Positions 44,076-52,717 of a stretch of DNA of 64,000 nucleotides are shown here, one piece after another. This DNA is from Fictibacillus sp. FJAT-27399 (GTDB lineage Bacteria > Bacillota > Bacilli > Bacillales > Fictibacillaceae). The position numbers were made by a program, and so were the translations under genes. The notes below the pieces were generated by a model. That model had not been told where the DNA came from. It searched no databases and worked only from the letters and a program-made list of their open reading frames with translations. Each line of letters opens with the position of its first letter. The first letter of the stretch is position 1. Where the stretch lies: assembly GCF_001510655.1 (NCBI RefSeq), contig NZ_LMVC01000001.1, forward strand, positions 905,955 through 969,954. Reading direction: 5' to 3'.

Positions 44076-44111
44076 GTTTATGAAAGCATTTTTGTAAAGG
44101 TTTTCATAAAC
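44076..44111. promoter_or_regulatory. Perfect 10-bp inverted repeat in the importer leader
   Basis: GTTTATGAAA-N16-TTTCATAAAC, directly downstream of the -10 TATAAT (44125 to 44120) and before the GTG start at 44037. It could be a second operator for a repressor, or form a hairpin in the 5-prime leader of the mRNA. The spacer GCATTTTTGTAAAGGT is not a U-tract, so a terminator is unlikely. Confidence 0.6.
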
Positions 44112-44119
44112 TTGACTTC

Positions 44120-44163
44120 ATTATAATGACCACTTTATTTATAGACAAGTCTTTTAACTGTCT
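44120..44163 (-). promoter_or_regulatory. Promoter with AGAC-box, site B
   Basis: On the minus strand, TTGTCT (44148 to 44143), a 17-base spacer and TATAAT (44125 to 44120) form a good sigma-A promoter for the lipoprotein gene. The box AGAC-N7-AGAC-TT-GTCT spans 44163 to 44143, so its last half-site is also the -35 hexamer. A regulator bound here would touch RNA polymerase at -35. Confidence 0.82.
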
Positions 44164-44186
44164 TTAAATATATGATTTTTCAACAT

Positions 44187-46073
44187 TTACAAAGGATTGG
44201 CAGAAACAATCCGCTGATATTTAATTTCCTTCCCTACCCCTTTCTTTGAGTAACGGGAAAATGAATCATAAAATAGCTTTTCCTCCTCCATTTCATCCAG
44301 TGTGTCAATTCGTCCATCAATAAAAGACATAAGCCGATCCCGTACTGTCTCTATCCTTGCCAGCAGTCCGCCATAACGAATATCAAGGATTTCCCATCCA
44401 AATGGTTTGTTATTTGTAAACCATTGTCTTCGATGGATCATACGAAGCTCCTTAACGGCTTCTTCTAAAAGGTTCAATTCTTTTATAGCTATTTCCTTTA
44501 GTTCTTCCTTCCTGTTTCCATGGTAAAATTCACTTATTTTTAATCCTAATTCACTCTTAATGCTTAGTACCGTACACAGCTTCATCATGAACGAGTAAAG
44601 AGATTTCCAAGGAGAAGATGTCCCCAAATATCTTTGCAGTTCGTCTTTAATGTCTTGAAAATGCTGTGAAAATCCGAGGCCATCTATATTTTTATCGAAC
44701 AATCCGAGTAAAATATCCTGCCACAGCAGGTACTTTGCGGGACTGTCGGGAATCAGGGCATGTATGTTAGCTTGAGGATGCACATCTAACTTTCCCATCG
44801 TTAAAAATGCCTCATAATTTCCACCCGTGCAGAATTCAAACCGCTTTTTCAGCTTGTGTTCGTCAACAATGCTGTTATACCCATGTTCCGCAAATAACTG
44901 CAAACCTAAAAGGGCAAAAAAGAAATTGCTTTCCGCGCCATTATCACCCCACAATGTCGCAAAAACCTCTCTCACGCCTTTTCTTTTGCATACAGCCAAG
45001 GCAGGATTGCTTGTATGAAACGTCTTTTCATAATGAATCGTAGGACCATGCCAGGTCCAGATTCCTCCTGCAAAAATCGGGAGACTTCCGAAAGCAGCAT
45101 GTTTGTCAATATACTGCTCATAAAAGCCTTCTTCCTCATTGTAATAATCCCAATACACCATTTGTACTTGTTTAGAGACTTGTTTTGTCTCTTCTTCAGG
45201 GATTTCAATATTTAAATCATAATAGGCATCTGTTTCAGACCATACTCGAAAGTACATATCACTCCAAATCATGGGACGCAATTTATACTTTTTCAGGATA
45301 TCTTCGACCAGCTTTAAATGTTGAGTCATTAAGGAATAACGGTTTTTTTTCCCTTGCTGGTCAAGGTAGTTTCCCCTGCCTAGTCCATGTGCTTCGTCCA
45401 TTCCAATATGGATTCGCTTACTTCTAAAAGGAGATGAAGCTGATACAATCATTTTTTCTATGAACTCATATGTGTTTTGATTCCCGACCAGCAAGACGTC
45501 TTCCGTGTCTCTGATCGCTGAAGTGTGGGACCATTTTAAATACGTTGATAAATGGGCTAACGTCTGTATGCAGGGAATCACTTCGATTCCTAAAGAGTAG
45601 GCGTAATCATCGATTTCTTGAAGCTCCTCATTACTATATCGTCCGCGCATATAGCCAAAATACGGATCACCATCAATCGTATAAGTGTCTTCTGTATACA
45701 GCATCATGACATTTAAGCCCATAATGGCCATATAACGAAGAAAAGTTTTGGCCGTTTCGGTTTTCATGACAGCGTTTCGGGAACAGTCAAACATTGCCCC
45801 ATTCATATCAAAATAGGGCTGTTCTGTTATGTGGAACGTTTCTTTTTCACGCGTTGCTTCCACAAATAATCCCAGCGCCCGGAAAAAATGTATTTTATCG
45901 TGGTAACCAATCAAACCTTGGCCATTTTCCAGCTGAACGTCTAGATGCGAGTTTGAAGATTTTACTACATGAATGGGAAGTCCATCTTCACATATCTCAA
46001 TGCCAAGCAGTTGAGCAATTTTTTCAATTCCTTCTTGCAATGTCTCCAACTCACCCAGAAATGACACTTTCAT
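44187..46073 (-). CDS. GH20 beta-N-acetylhexosaminidase (exo-acting, cytoplasmic)
   Basis: About 628 residues, no signal peptide. The catalytic Asp-Glu pair of GH20 lies in KRIHIGMDEAHGLGRG near 223-230. The preceding barrel strands carry FDMNGAMFDCSRNAV, LGLNVMMLYTEDTYTI and GIEVIPCIQTLAHLS, and W- and D-rich segments follow (MIWSDMYFR, IFAGGIWTWHG, ATLWGDNGAES). The HIGMDEAHxLGxG form resembles the GH20C subgroup, which removes terminal GlcNAc or GalNAc. ATG 46073 has GGAGG six bases upstream; ATG 46079 is too close to it. It is the last gene of the run that starts with the Gfo/Idh gene and acts on imported amino-sugar oligosaccharides. Confidence 0.85.
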   Translation of the reverse strand: MKVSFLGELETLQEGIEKIAQLLGIEICEDGLPIHVVKSSNSHLDVQLENGQGLIGYHDKIHFFRALGLFVEATREKETFHITEQPYFDMNGAMFDCSRNAVMKTETAKTFLRYMAIMGLNVMMLYTEDTYTIDGDPYFGYMRGRYSNEELQEIDDYAYSLGIEVIPCIQTLAHLSTYLKWSHTSAIRDTEDVLLVGNQNTYEFIEKMIVSASSPFRSKRIHIGMDEAHGLGRGNYLDQQGKKNRYSLMTQHLKLVEDILKKYKLRPMIWSDMYFRVWSETDAYYDLNIEIPEEETKQVSKQVQMVYWDYYNEEEGFYEQYIDKHAAFGSLPIFAGGIWTWHGPTIHYEKTFHTSNPALAVCKRKGVREVFATLWGDNGAESNFFFALLGLQLFAEHGYNSIVDEHKLKKRFEFCTGGNYEAFLTMGKLDVHPQANIHALIPDSPAKYLLWQDILLGLFDKNIDGLGFSQHFQDIKDELQRYLGTSSPWKSLYSFMMKLCTVLSIKSELGLKISEFYHGNRKEELKEIAIKELNLLEEAVKELRMIHRRQWFTNNKPFGWEILDIRYGGLLARIETVRDRLMSFIDGRIDTLDEMEEEKLFYDSFSRYSKKGVGKEIKYQRIVSANPL

Positions 46074-46075
46074 TG

Positions 46076-47308
46076 TCATCCTCCTCCCATGACGGGAAGA
46101 TGCGACTGAGCGACTTTTTTAACGGCCTTTGCCGCATCATAAATCCCTTCTTCATCTTCCAGCAGCACGGTTTGGGTGATCCACAAAACCTGCTGGTCAC
46201 CCATTCGTTCAGCAACGGGACAAGTCTGTATCCTTCTTTCTCCTGTCCATTCCTCAATTGAATTCTGTATGGCGTCGTATTTCGTAAGAGACGTATATCC
46301 GCTTGCACAGGGAATTCCTTCTGCAGAAAGCCGTTTCATGAACTCAGCTTTATGAAAAGACCTGGCGAACTCTTCTTCCAGATAAAACATATAGAGGTGA
46401 TAACCGTTACGGGTCACCCGTAAATCGTCTCTAAACAATTGTATCCCGTCAATGTCTTTGAGCAACTGATCCAAAAGAATCGCATTGCGATTGCGCCGTT
46501 CCACCTGTTCTTCAAGCCGCTGCATCTGTCCGAGCAATACTGCTGCCTGAAATTCAGTAAGACGCAGATTCCATCCTATCGTGTCGTGCTGGTACCAAGC
46601 ACCGTCACGGCTCCTTCCTACGTTGCACAAAGACCATGCCTTGTCAGCTAGAGTACGGTCGTTTGAAACGATCATTCCTCCTTCACCAGCTGTTAAATTT
46701 TTGCTTGATTGAAAACTGAACGTGCCAATATCGCCAATGGCTCCTACTCCTTTTCCTTTCCATTGAGATCCTACCGCCTGGGCTGCATCCTCAATCAATG
46801 CAATCCCATGTTTCCTCGCGACAGCGCTTAACCGGTCCAAATCTGCTACCGTCCCTCCGATATGAACAGCAATAATGGCTTTTGTCCTTGGGGTGATGGC
46901 TTCCTCCACCTTCTCTGGGTCGAGAAGCATAGTATCTTCTTCTACATCCACGAACACAGGTATCGCTCCAAACATTAACGGGGCCGTTGCTGTAGCTATA
47001 AAAGTATAAGGGGGCATGATTACTTCATCGTATGGCTTTACTCCCGCTGCCTGCAAAGCAACGGTGATAGCAACGGTTCCATTTACAACACTAACGCCGT
47101 AACCAGCATCTTGAAAACTTGCAAACTTGTTCTCGAAAATAGGAAGTTTTGCTTCATAACCTGCTAGATTTGCTCCACCTGAACCTCCCCATTTTCCTGA
47201 GTCTATCACTTCGTACAGCAGCCGTTTTTCTTCCTCTTCACTAATGGGCCAGATGGGATAGGGTTTGTTCCTGACGGGAACGCCTCCATGTATGGCGAGC
47301 TTATCCAT
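46076..47308 (-). CDS. DegT/DnrJ/EryC1-type PLP aminotransferase (second of a tandem pair)
   Basis: A 410-residue fold-type I aminotransferase. The PLP lysine is in FSFQSSKNLTAGEGGMI near 195, preceded by ALIEDAAQAVGSQW near 165, PPYTFIATATAPLM near 100 and NVGRSRDGAWYQHDTIGWNLRLTEFQAAVLL near 225. DegT enzymes transfer amino groups to or from keto-sugars or keto-cyclitols. ATG 47308 has AAAGGAGG six bases before it and overlaps the previous gene by eight bases. Together with the paralogue upstream it is unusual in a catabolic locus. It could remove the amino group of an imported sugar. Confidence 0.85.
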   Translation of the reverse strand: MDKLAIHGGVPVRNKPYPIWPISEEEEKRLLYEVIDSGKWGGSGGANLAGYEAKLPIFENKFASFQDAGYGVSVVNGTVAITVALQAAGVKPYDEVIMPPYTFIATATAPLMFGAIPVFVDVEEDTMLLDPEKVEEAITPRTKAIIAVHIGGTVADLDRLSAVARKHGIALIEDAAQAVGSQWKGKGVGAIGDIGTFSFQSSKNLTAGEGGMIVSNDRTLADKAWSLCNVGRSRDGAWYQHDTIGWNLRLTEFQAAVLLGQMQRLEEQVERRNRNAILLDQLLKDIDGIQLFRDDLRVTRNGYHLYMFYLEEEFARSFHKAEFMKRLSAEGIPCASGYTSLTKYDAIQNSIEEWTGERRIQTCPVAERMGDQQVLWITQTVLLEDEEGIYDAAKAVKKVAQSHLPVMGGG

Positions 47309-48575
47309 GTGATCCTCCTTTCTGTAACGTACCGGCAACTTTTTGTTTTAGGTAAAAACGCGCTACTTTCTGAATGGCCGCAATCATTGCTTCGATATCT
47401 GTCTTTGTATAAAACTCATTGACAGGAAGCCGTAAGGCGGTTTTCAGTATGTTTTCAGCTTCAGGGCACAATACCCCTTCATAGGCAGCACCAGTCACGT
47501 CAAAAGGAAAGGTACTGTTTTGATAAGCTGAACGCTTTTGGAATAATCCGCTTTTGTAGACCACTTCAGGAATATAGCCTGCTGATGCAGGAATTCCTTC
47601 TTCTTTCAAGGCAGCCGCAAATTCATCCCTAGTGCAATGAAATTTGGAAGGTTCAATACGGAACATATAGAACCAATAGGTGCAAACATTGCCAGCATCT
47701 ACTTTATGTGGATGAATACCATCTAGCTCTTGAATTCCTGCTGTAATCTTGTTTCCATATGCTGTTCGGATGGAACAAATCCCAGAAAGCTTTTTCAGCT
47801 GTGCGATTCCAACGGCTCCTTGAAGTTCCGTCATTCTGTAGTTGGGAGCAAGGTAAGAAAGATCTCTATTTACAATGCCACCCAGTCTTAAATAATTCTT
47901 GTCAGCAAAAGCATGAGTCAATTTATAATCCTGCTCATCAGCAGAATTTACGGTTACCATACCGCCATCACCTGTGCTGATATGCTTAAAATCATTTGTG
48001 CTGAAACAGCCATAATCACCAATGGTACCTGCCAGCCTTCCTTTGTACGAAGCAAGATAGCTCTGTGCACAGTCTTCAATCACTTTTAACCGGTACTTTT
48101 TTGCAAGAGCCATGATCTCATTCATATCTGCAGGATTGCCTGCTAAATGAACGACTAAAATCGCTTTCGTCCTGGGTGTTATGCACGCTTCAATGGATTT
48201 TGGGTCCATATTATACGTGTGAGGATTAAGATCAGCAAAAACAGGGATGGCATTTTGATAAAGAATTCCAATTAAAGTCCCTTGATCGGTGATGGGGCTC
48301 GTAATGACTTCATCGCCTACAGTAATCCCAGCTGCACCCAGTGCTGTATGGATAGCTGCAGTACCAGATGAAACTGCCACACTGTAGGAAATCCCGTACA
48401 TTTCATTAAACGTCTTGAGAAACGTTTTTACTTTTTCTCCTGTATGATAAAAGAGCGTATTTTGTTCAAGAGCCTCCAGTAATTCCTTAGCCTCTTCTAT
48501 TCCAAACCGTTTGCCTGTTCCAAACGGAGTATCCTTGACTTTCCTGCCGCCATGAACAGCCAGTTTTTCACTCAT
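47301..48575 (-). CDS. DegT/DnrJ/EryC1-type PLP aminotransferase (first of a tandem pair)
   Basis: A 424-residue relative of the next gene. Both start with a similar block (KLAVHGGRKVKDTPF here, KLAIHGGVPVRNKPY there). The PLP lysine lies in GCFSTNDFKHISTGDGGMV near 195, with VIEDCAQSYLASYKG near 165, SSGTAAIHTALGAAGI near 72 and NYRMTELQGAVGIAQL near 245. ATG 48575 overlaps the end of the NodB-like gene (its TGA is at 48570-48568). An apparent upstream extension of 33 residues in the ORF lies in that gene and is not needed. Possible role as in the paralogue; the donor/acceptor pair is unknown. Confidence 0.85.
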   Translation of the reverse strand: MSEKLAVHGGRKVKDTPFGTGKRFGIEEAKELLEALEQNTLFYHTGEKVKTFLKTFNEMYGISYSVAVSSGTAAIHTALGAAGITVGDEVITSPITDQGTLIGILYQNAIPVFADLNPHTYNMDPKSIEACITPRTKAILVVHLAGNPADMNEIMALAKKYRLKVIEDCAQSYLASYKGRLAGTIGDYGCFSTNDFKHISTGDGGMVTVNSADEQDYKLTHAFADKNYLRLGGIVNRDLSYLAPNYRMTELQGAVGIAQLKKLSGICSIRTAYGNKITAGIQELDGIHPHKVDAGNVCTYWFYMFRIEPSKFHCTRDEFAAALKEEGIPASAGYIPEVVYKSGLFQKRSAYQNSTFPFDVTGAAYEGVLCPEAENILKTALRLPVNEFYTKTDIEAMIAAIQKVARFYLKQKVAGTLQKGGSHG

Positions 48576-50262
48576 GGAACTTCGTCTCCTTCCCAGGAAG
48601 CACCATTTCTTCAGTTCCTGCTTCCACTTTCTGCTTTTTGCAGTAAACTCCGAATCGTTCGATATAAGTACCACTGTTTTCTTTTTGTTTTACCGGAATG
48701 CAAATGACTGCACCTAAGCATCCGTCCGTATATTCCACTTCTCCTTCTGGCATTATTCCTTGAATCTTCATCCTGGTACGGCGCCTTACCCACTCGTTGA
48801 TCTGGTCTCCGGTCCAAAAATGGTAACCCATCTCTTTTGCCTGACGCACCACTTGTTTCAGTGCCTCCTTCACCGTTGGTTCCCTGTGAAGATGGATCTG
48901 ATGAAATAAAAAGTGGGCAACTCCTCGCACCTCCTTCGCCTTTGTTAAAAACGGCTTAATGATGGACGTATCTGCTAATCTTGATAAATCCACATCCTGT
49001 GTTAAAAATCCTATTTCTAATACATCATAGATACGGTTTTGTTTATCTGCCCATGCAATAGGAAAATAGGGGTGGCATGTGCCAAACAAAAAGCCAACAT
49101 TCCCTTTTTTACTAGGTCCTCTCGTTTGATCCGACTGGATGCCGATACTTTCACACCATTCAAATAGTTCTCCCCAGTTTTGAAAAATCGTGTAATGGTT
49201 CTTATTGGAGATAATTGGCTCTACACTACTCACTATATGGAGCCAGTGTAACTGTCTTTCCATTTCCAAGTTACTCCAAGAACCACCGTCCTCTTTCCTG
49301 GCATTGTAGTGAAGTGCAATTTCATGGCCTTTCTGACGGATAACAGGATATATAGCAGGGCTGTATCCCGGCTCCATCATGCACCAGGTGCTATGAATAT
49401 CACATTCTTCTAAAATAGCTAGAGTGGTATACGCAGATTCATCGTCATTTACATCACTATCATGAGAGACCATGGCTAACTGCTCTATGCCATCTGGCCA
49501 ATAATCAAGAAAAGGCAGTGTCAATCCCTGATCAAGGACGGTTTTCATCAAATGAGAAATCATAGCTTCTTTCCATAAATCAGCATAAGGAACAGAAAAA
49601 TATGGCTGGCCAGTAGAGGTTCGCAAACGATCCATCTCCCAATCCATTGCAAACCCATCGTCTGCCTTTAACAGCCCATCATCTAAATTAGCCGTGCCAT
49701 CCGGAGCTGGCGGCCCATCTTTTGTTACAGGTTCTCTTCCCTGCTGCATCCCGACAATGGCTCCAATGATATCCACCGTCCAGCGATGAAGGATGCCTTT
49801 TCCTATGTCCCATTTCTCAAGCAAGGCGCCAGTACTTCGTCCTTCCCTAGAACCTGATTTGATTTCTCCGGACTTTTGGCAATGAAACAGAGAGGGTGAT
49901 GCAGTCCAAGGAAATGCGTGAAAAAAACGTAAAAATTGCTGATTGTAAACGCCATAACCACCATCTATTAGGTACTCTTTCAAGCCCATGCGTCGGGCAA
50001 ACTCCCCTAATGTGCCAAAGGAAATAACAGAGCCTCCCGAGTGGATGTAATCCCATAGATCCTCTGTCTCCTCAAGCTTTAGTGGCGGCAATGCCAGCAC
50101 AACAATGTCAAAGTGATGTAGTTGTTTTGTTTCTTCTATTGGTGTGAATGGGATTCCCGCATACTGAAATAAAGAACTACAATAACATTCAAAAACGTTT
50201 TCGCCTCTTCCCCAATTATGGATGGCGCGTTCTTTATCCAGATACACACCTACCCTTGCCAT
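48568..50262 (-). CDS. Polysaccharide deacetylase-like (NodB-fold) protein with N-terminal GATase-like domain
   Basis: A 564-residue cytoplasmic protein. Residues 1-190 look like a Rossmann/glutamine-amidotransferase-like domain (FDIVVLALPPLKLEETEDLWDYIHSGGSVISFGT). Residues about 255-490 resemble a NodB homology domain: AMVSHDSDVNDDESAYTTLAILEE carries the catalytic-type Asp pair, and GHEIALHYNARKE the metal-binding histidines, with a further WTGDQINEW near the end. Enzymes of this fold remove N- or O-acetyl groups. ATG 50262 is chosen over TTG 50268, which overlaps the Gfo/Idh stop. Located between a Gfo/Idh oxidoreductase and two aminotransferases, it may deacetylate an N-acetylated sugar. 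Assignment is moderate. Confidence 0.68.
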   Translation of the reverse strand: MARVGVYLDKERAIHNWGRGENVFECYCSSLFQYAGIPFTPIEETKQLHHFDIVVLALPPLKLEETEDLWDYIHSGGSVISFGTLGEFARRMGLKEYLIDGGYGVYNQQFLRFFHAFPWTASPSLFHCQKSGEIKSGSREGRSTGALLEKWDIGKGILHRWTVDIIGAIVGMQQGREPVTKDGPPAPDGTANLDDGLLKADDGFAMDWEMDRLRTSTGQPYFSVPYADLWKEAMISHLMKTVLDQGLTLPFLDYWPDGIEQLAMVSHDSDVNDDESAYTTLAILEECDIHSTWCMMEPGYSPAIYPVIRQKGHEIALHYNARKEDGGSWSNLEMERQLHWLHIVSSVEPIISNKNHYTIFQNWGELFEWCESIGIQSDQTRGPSKKGNVGFLFGTCHPYFPIAWADKQNRIYDVLEIGFLTQDVDLSRLADTSIIKPFLTKAKEVRGVAHFLFHQIHLHREPTVKEALKQVVRQAKEMGYHFWTGDQINEWVRRRTRMKIQGIMPEGEVEYTDGCLGAVICIPVKQKENSGTYIERFGVYCKKQKVEAGTEEMVLPGKETKFHE

Positions 50263-50264
50263 CC

Positions 50265-51176
50265 TCAATGGCGGGCCATCCTTTCCCCGAGCTGAACAGT
50301 TTTACCAGTCTGCCGGCTTTCATTCGCCGCTTCGATAAAGCGGATTAATTCCATGGATTCTTCCATGCCAACCGGAGGTGCTCCGGTTAAAAACATTTTC
50401 ATTACTTCTTCAAGCAAGCTCGCGTAATGCGGCTTTGTACCTTTTTGGCAATCCACAAATGCTGTACCTGAACCTCGGTGGACCAAAGCGCCAAATTGAT
50501 TATTTCCTGTACGATTTCCTCTAACCGTTCCTATTCTTCCATCCGCCCACTTGCCAACGATGACATCGTGATCATGATTTACGGTGCAGCTTACCTGTTC
50601 GCACCCGGCTCCCATGACGGTAAACAGCATCTCTACCGAATGAATCCCATACCAAAAAAGGCCGGGCAACGGAGGTTCAATTTTCATGGGACCGTATGTA
50701 TCTGCCCCGATGATCGAGCCTTTTTCCATGGCGGCTTGCTGAAGTTCTTCAGAAAATCTCAAGGATGAGCTGCTGCTGACTGGCACGTGGTACTGCTGTG
50801 CCAGCTCAAAAATCTGACGGGCATCAGCTGACGAACAGGCTAATGGTTTATCAATATAAATTGGTTTTCCATAAGGAACAATTCTTTTAAATTGTTCAAG
50901 GTGGACTCTTCCGTCTACCGAAGTTAATAAAATTGCATCTGTTTGTTCCGCTACTTCTTCTGGACTCCCGGTCATTTTCACATTGTAGTTTTCTTCCAGC
51001 TGCCGTGTAATCGATCCTACCCGCGAAATGCTTAGTTCAAAATCCGGCGAGCCCCCCGGATAAGCAGCCACAATCTTACCCCCCTTGATATAATGAGGAT
51101 TTTTCTCATTATTTAAAAGATCGGTAAAAGCTGGACAGTGAGTGGTATCAAGACCAATCATTCCAATTTTCAGCAT
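50265..51176 (-). CDS. Gfo/Idh/MocA-family oxidoreductase
   Basis: A 303-residue NAD(P)-dependent sugar dehydrogenase. The Rossmann start is MLKIGMIGLDTTHCPAF. The catalytic lysine is in GKPIYIDKPLA near 119 (EKP in most relatives, DKP here), and a GIHSVEMLFTVMG segment near 175 carries the usual His. The C-terminal domain is short. It oxidises a sugar hydroxyl to a ketone reversibly. It is the first gene of the operon with the NodB-like, two DegT and GH20 genes, transcribed from the promoter at 51224-51253 that carries an AGAC-box. An oxidoreductase paired with a PLP transaminase is the standard set for moving an amino group on or off a sugar ring. Confidence 0.85.
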   Translation of the reverse strand: MLKIGMIGLDTTHCPAFTDLLNNEKNPHYIKGGKIVAAYPGGSPDFELSISRVGSITRQLEENYNVKMTGSPEEVAEQTDAILLTSVDGRVHLEQFKRIVPYGKPIYIDKPLACSSADARQIFELAQQYHVPVSSSSSLRFSEELQQAAMEKGSIIGADTYGPMKIEPPLPGLFWYGIHSVEMLFTVMGAGCEQVSCTVNHDHDVIVGKWADGRIGTVRGNRTGNNQFGALVHRGSGTAFVDCQKGTKPHYASLLEEVMKMFLTGAPPVGMEESMELIRFIEAANESRQTGKTVQLGERMARH

Positions 51177-51223
51177 TTTGATGATGTAGACCTCCTCCTG
51201 AAATTTTCTGAATAATCAATCTC

Positions 51224-51268
51224 ATTATAAGGGCAAAGTTTATTTAAAGACAAGTCTATAAAAAGTCT
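51224..51268 (-). promoter_or_regulatory. Promoter with AGAC-box, site C, in the divergent region
   Basis: On the minus strand TTGTCT (51253 to 51248), an 18-base spacer and TATAAT (51229 to 51224) form the promoter of the Gfo/Idh operon. The box AGAC-N7-AGAC-TT-GTCT spans 51268 to 51248. On the other strand a TATAAT at 51291-51296 precedes the regulator gene. Its -35 position directly abuts the box, so the box could also affect the regulator's own expression. Confidence 0.82.
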
Positions 51269-51335
51269 TTTTTTCTTAATTTCCTTCAGCTATAATAAAT
51301 TCAACATGTCTGATTTTTGGAGGTAAGTAAATCGT

Positions 51336-52703
51336 ATGGCGTCTCATTCTCCGGAGGAAACGGAAAACGGTGTTGCTATTGGTGTGATCGGCCCTTCAGC
51401 TTTAATTGAAAAAGCCCGTGAAGCGCTGCACTCTTTTCCATCTTTCATACCACTTTTGCGCAGTTATGAAGAAGAAAGTGAAGTGATGGATCTTACAAAA
51501 GACTTACTAGCGAACGTAGAGGTATTGCTTTTCCTCGAATATCACTTGTTCAGGAAGGTAAAAGAACAGCTTCATTTTCATATTCCCGTCCATTACGTAC
51601 CCCTTATGGGAACAGGTTTGTATCGTTCTTTGTTTCGAAGTAAAAGCCTTTATGGTTTAAGGATGCTGACCATCGATTCGGTTCCTAACCAGTATGTGAA
51701 TCAAATTTTAACTGAGCTTAACGAAAAGAACACAGTCCTGCATATTTTTGAAGGAAGTCCGTTGGCTACGACGGAAGAAATGGTGAATTTTCATTTATCA
51801 CATTTTGACAACAGGCCAGGCTCTTCCGTGTTGACAGGTATTGAAGCTGTTTCCGAAAAACTTACCGCTCTCGGAATACCAAATGAATGGGTCACCCCTA
51901 CCCATCAGGATTTAATCGTATCGTTGGAGCGGGCGTTATTAGCCACCCGTACAAGGAGAAACAAAGAATCTCAAATTGTCGTTGGTTTAGTAAACATTGA
52001 TCAGTTTCGCAAGATGGTGGACAGCTATCCATCAGAACATGAGGTTCAAAAGCTGAAACTTGATTTACACCGGCTGCTGCTCGATTACGTGAAACTTCTC
52101 GACGGCCACTTAACAAGCCTCGGCGGAGGAGAATATTTATTTTTCACTACAAGAGGCATCTTTGAAAGAGAAACAAGAGGTTATAAATATTTGCCTGTCC
52201 TGGATGAGGCTGATAAACTGTTGGGCATTTCCTTAAGTGTTGGAATCGGCTTTGGCCGAACAGCCACCGATGCGGGAAACCATGCGAGAGTGGCACTCCG
52301 ACAGTGCAAGGAATTTGGCGGAAAAGCCTGCTATATCGTCAGGGAGGATCTCAGTGTGATCGGGCCAGTAGAAATTACCCATCCGATGATCTATGACCTT
52401 TCCATAACGGATGACAAACTTCTTGAGGAAGCAGAAAAGGCTGGAATGTCGGCTGCTTATATGAGCAAATTGATGGCACAAGTCGCCCGGTACAAAAAAG
52501 CTAACTACACTGCTCAGGAACTCGCTTCCATCCTCGGTATTACCATCCGAAGTTCCCACCGAATCCTTGGACAATGGATAGATGCAGGTTTGGTAGACGT
52601 GGTGGGAGAAGAAAAAATTTCATCAAAAGGCCGTCCCCGCCAAATTTACCGGCTGTCTTTTGTTGCCGACCATTTAAAAAAAATAAGAGAAGCAGTGGAA
52701 TAG
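51336..52703 (+). CDS. Transcriptional regulator with PrpR-like sensory, degenerate GGDEF-like and winged-helix domains
   Basis: A 455-residue cytoplasmic protein that I cannot place in a named family. Residues 12-200 (IGVIGPSALIEKAREALHSF, VEVLLFLEYHLFRKVKEQL) resemble a Rossmann-type sensory domain as in PrpR. Residues about 215-335 look like a nucleotide-cyclase fold: QIVVGLVNIDQFRKMV, then HLTSLGGGEYLFFTT at the position of GGDEF, LSVGIGFGRTATDAGNHARVALRQCK and KACYIVRED. The C-terminus (about 380-450, YTAQELASILGITIRSSHRILGQWIDAGLV) is a helix-turn-helix. It is divergent from the Gfo/Idh operon with an AGAC-box between them, and is the best candidate for the protein that binds those boxes. 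Confidence 0.72.
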   Translation: MASHSPEETENGVAIGVIGPSALIEKAREALHSFPSFIPLLRSYEEESEVMDLTKDLLANVEVLLFLEYHLFRKVKEQLHFHIPVHYVPLMGTGLYRSLFRSKSLYGLRMLTIDSVPNQYVNQILTELNEKNTVLHIFEGSPLATTEEMVNFHLSHFDNRPGSSVLTGIEAVSEKLTALGIPNEWVTPTHQDLIVSLERALLATRTRRNKESQIVVGLVNIDQFRKMVDSYPSEHEVQKLKLDLHRLLLDYVKLLDGHLTSLGGGEYLFFTTRGIFERETRGYKYLPVLDEADKLLGISLSVGIGFGRTATDAGNHARVALRQCKEFGGKACYIVREDLSVIGPVEITHPMIYDLSITDDKLLEEAEKAGMSAAYMSKLMAQVARYKKANYTAQELASILGITIRSSHRILGQWIDAGLVDVVGEEKISSKGRPRQIYRLSFVADHLKKIREAVE

Positions 52704-52717
52704 ACTCTATTCCACTG
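52693..52717. terminator. Bidirectional hairpin formed by the ends of two convergent genes
   Basis: CAGTGGAATAG (52693-52703), three bases, then the exact complement CTATTCCACTG (52707-52717). Both TAG stop codons lie within the stem, so each gene's last codons (both ending Val-Glu-stop) form one arm. A T-rich tract follows on the minus-strand side after about ten bases. Confidence 0.7.
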
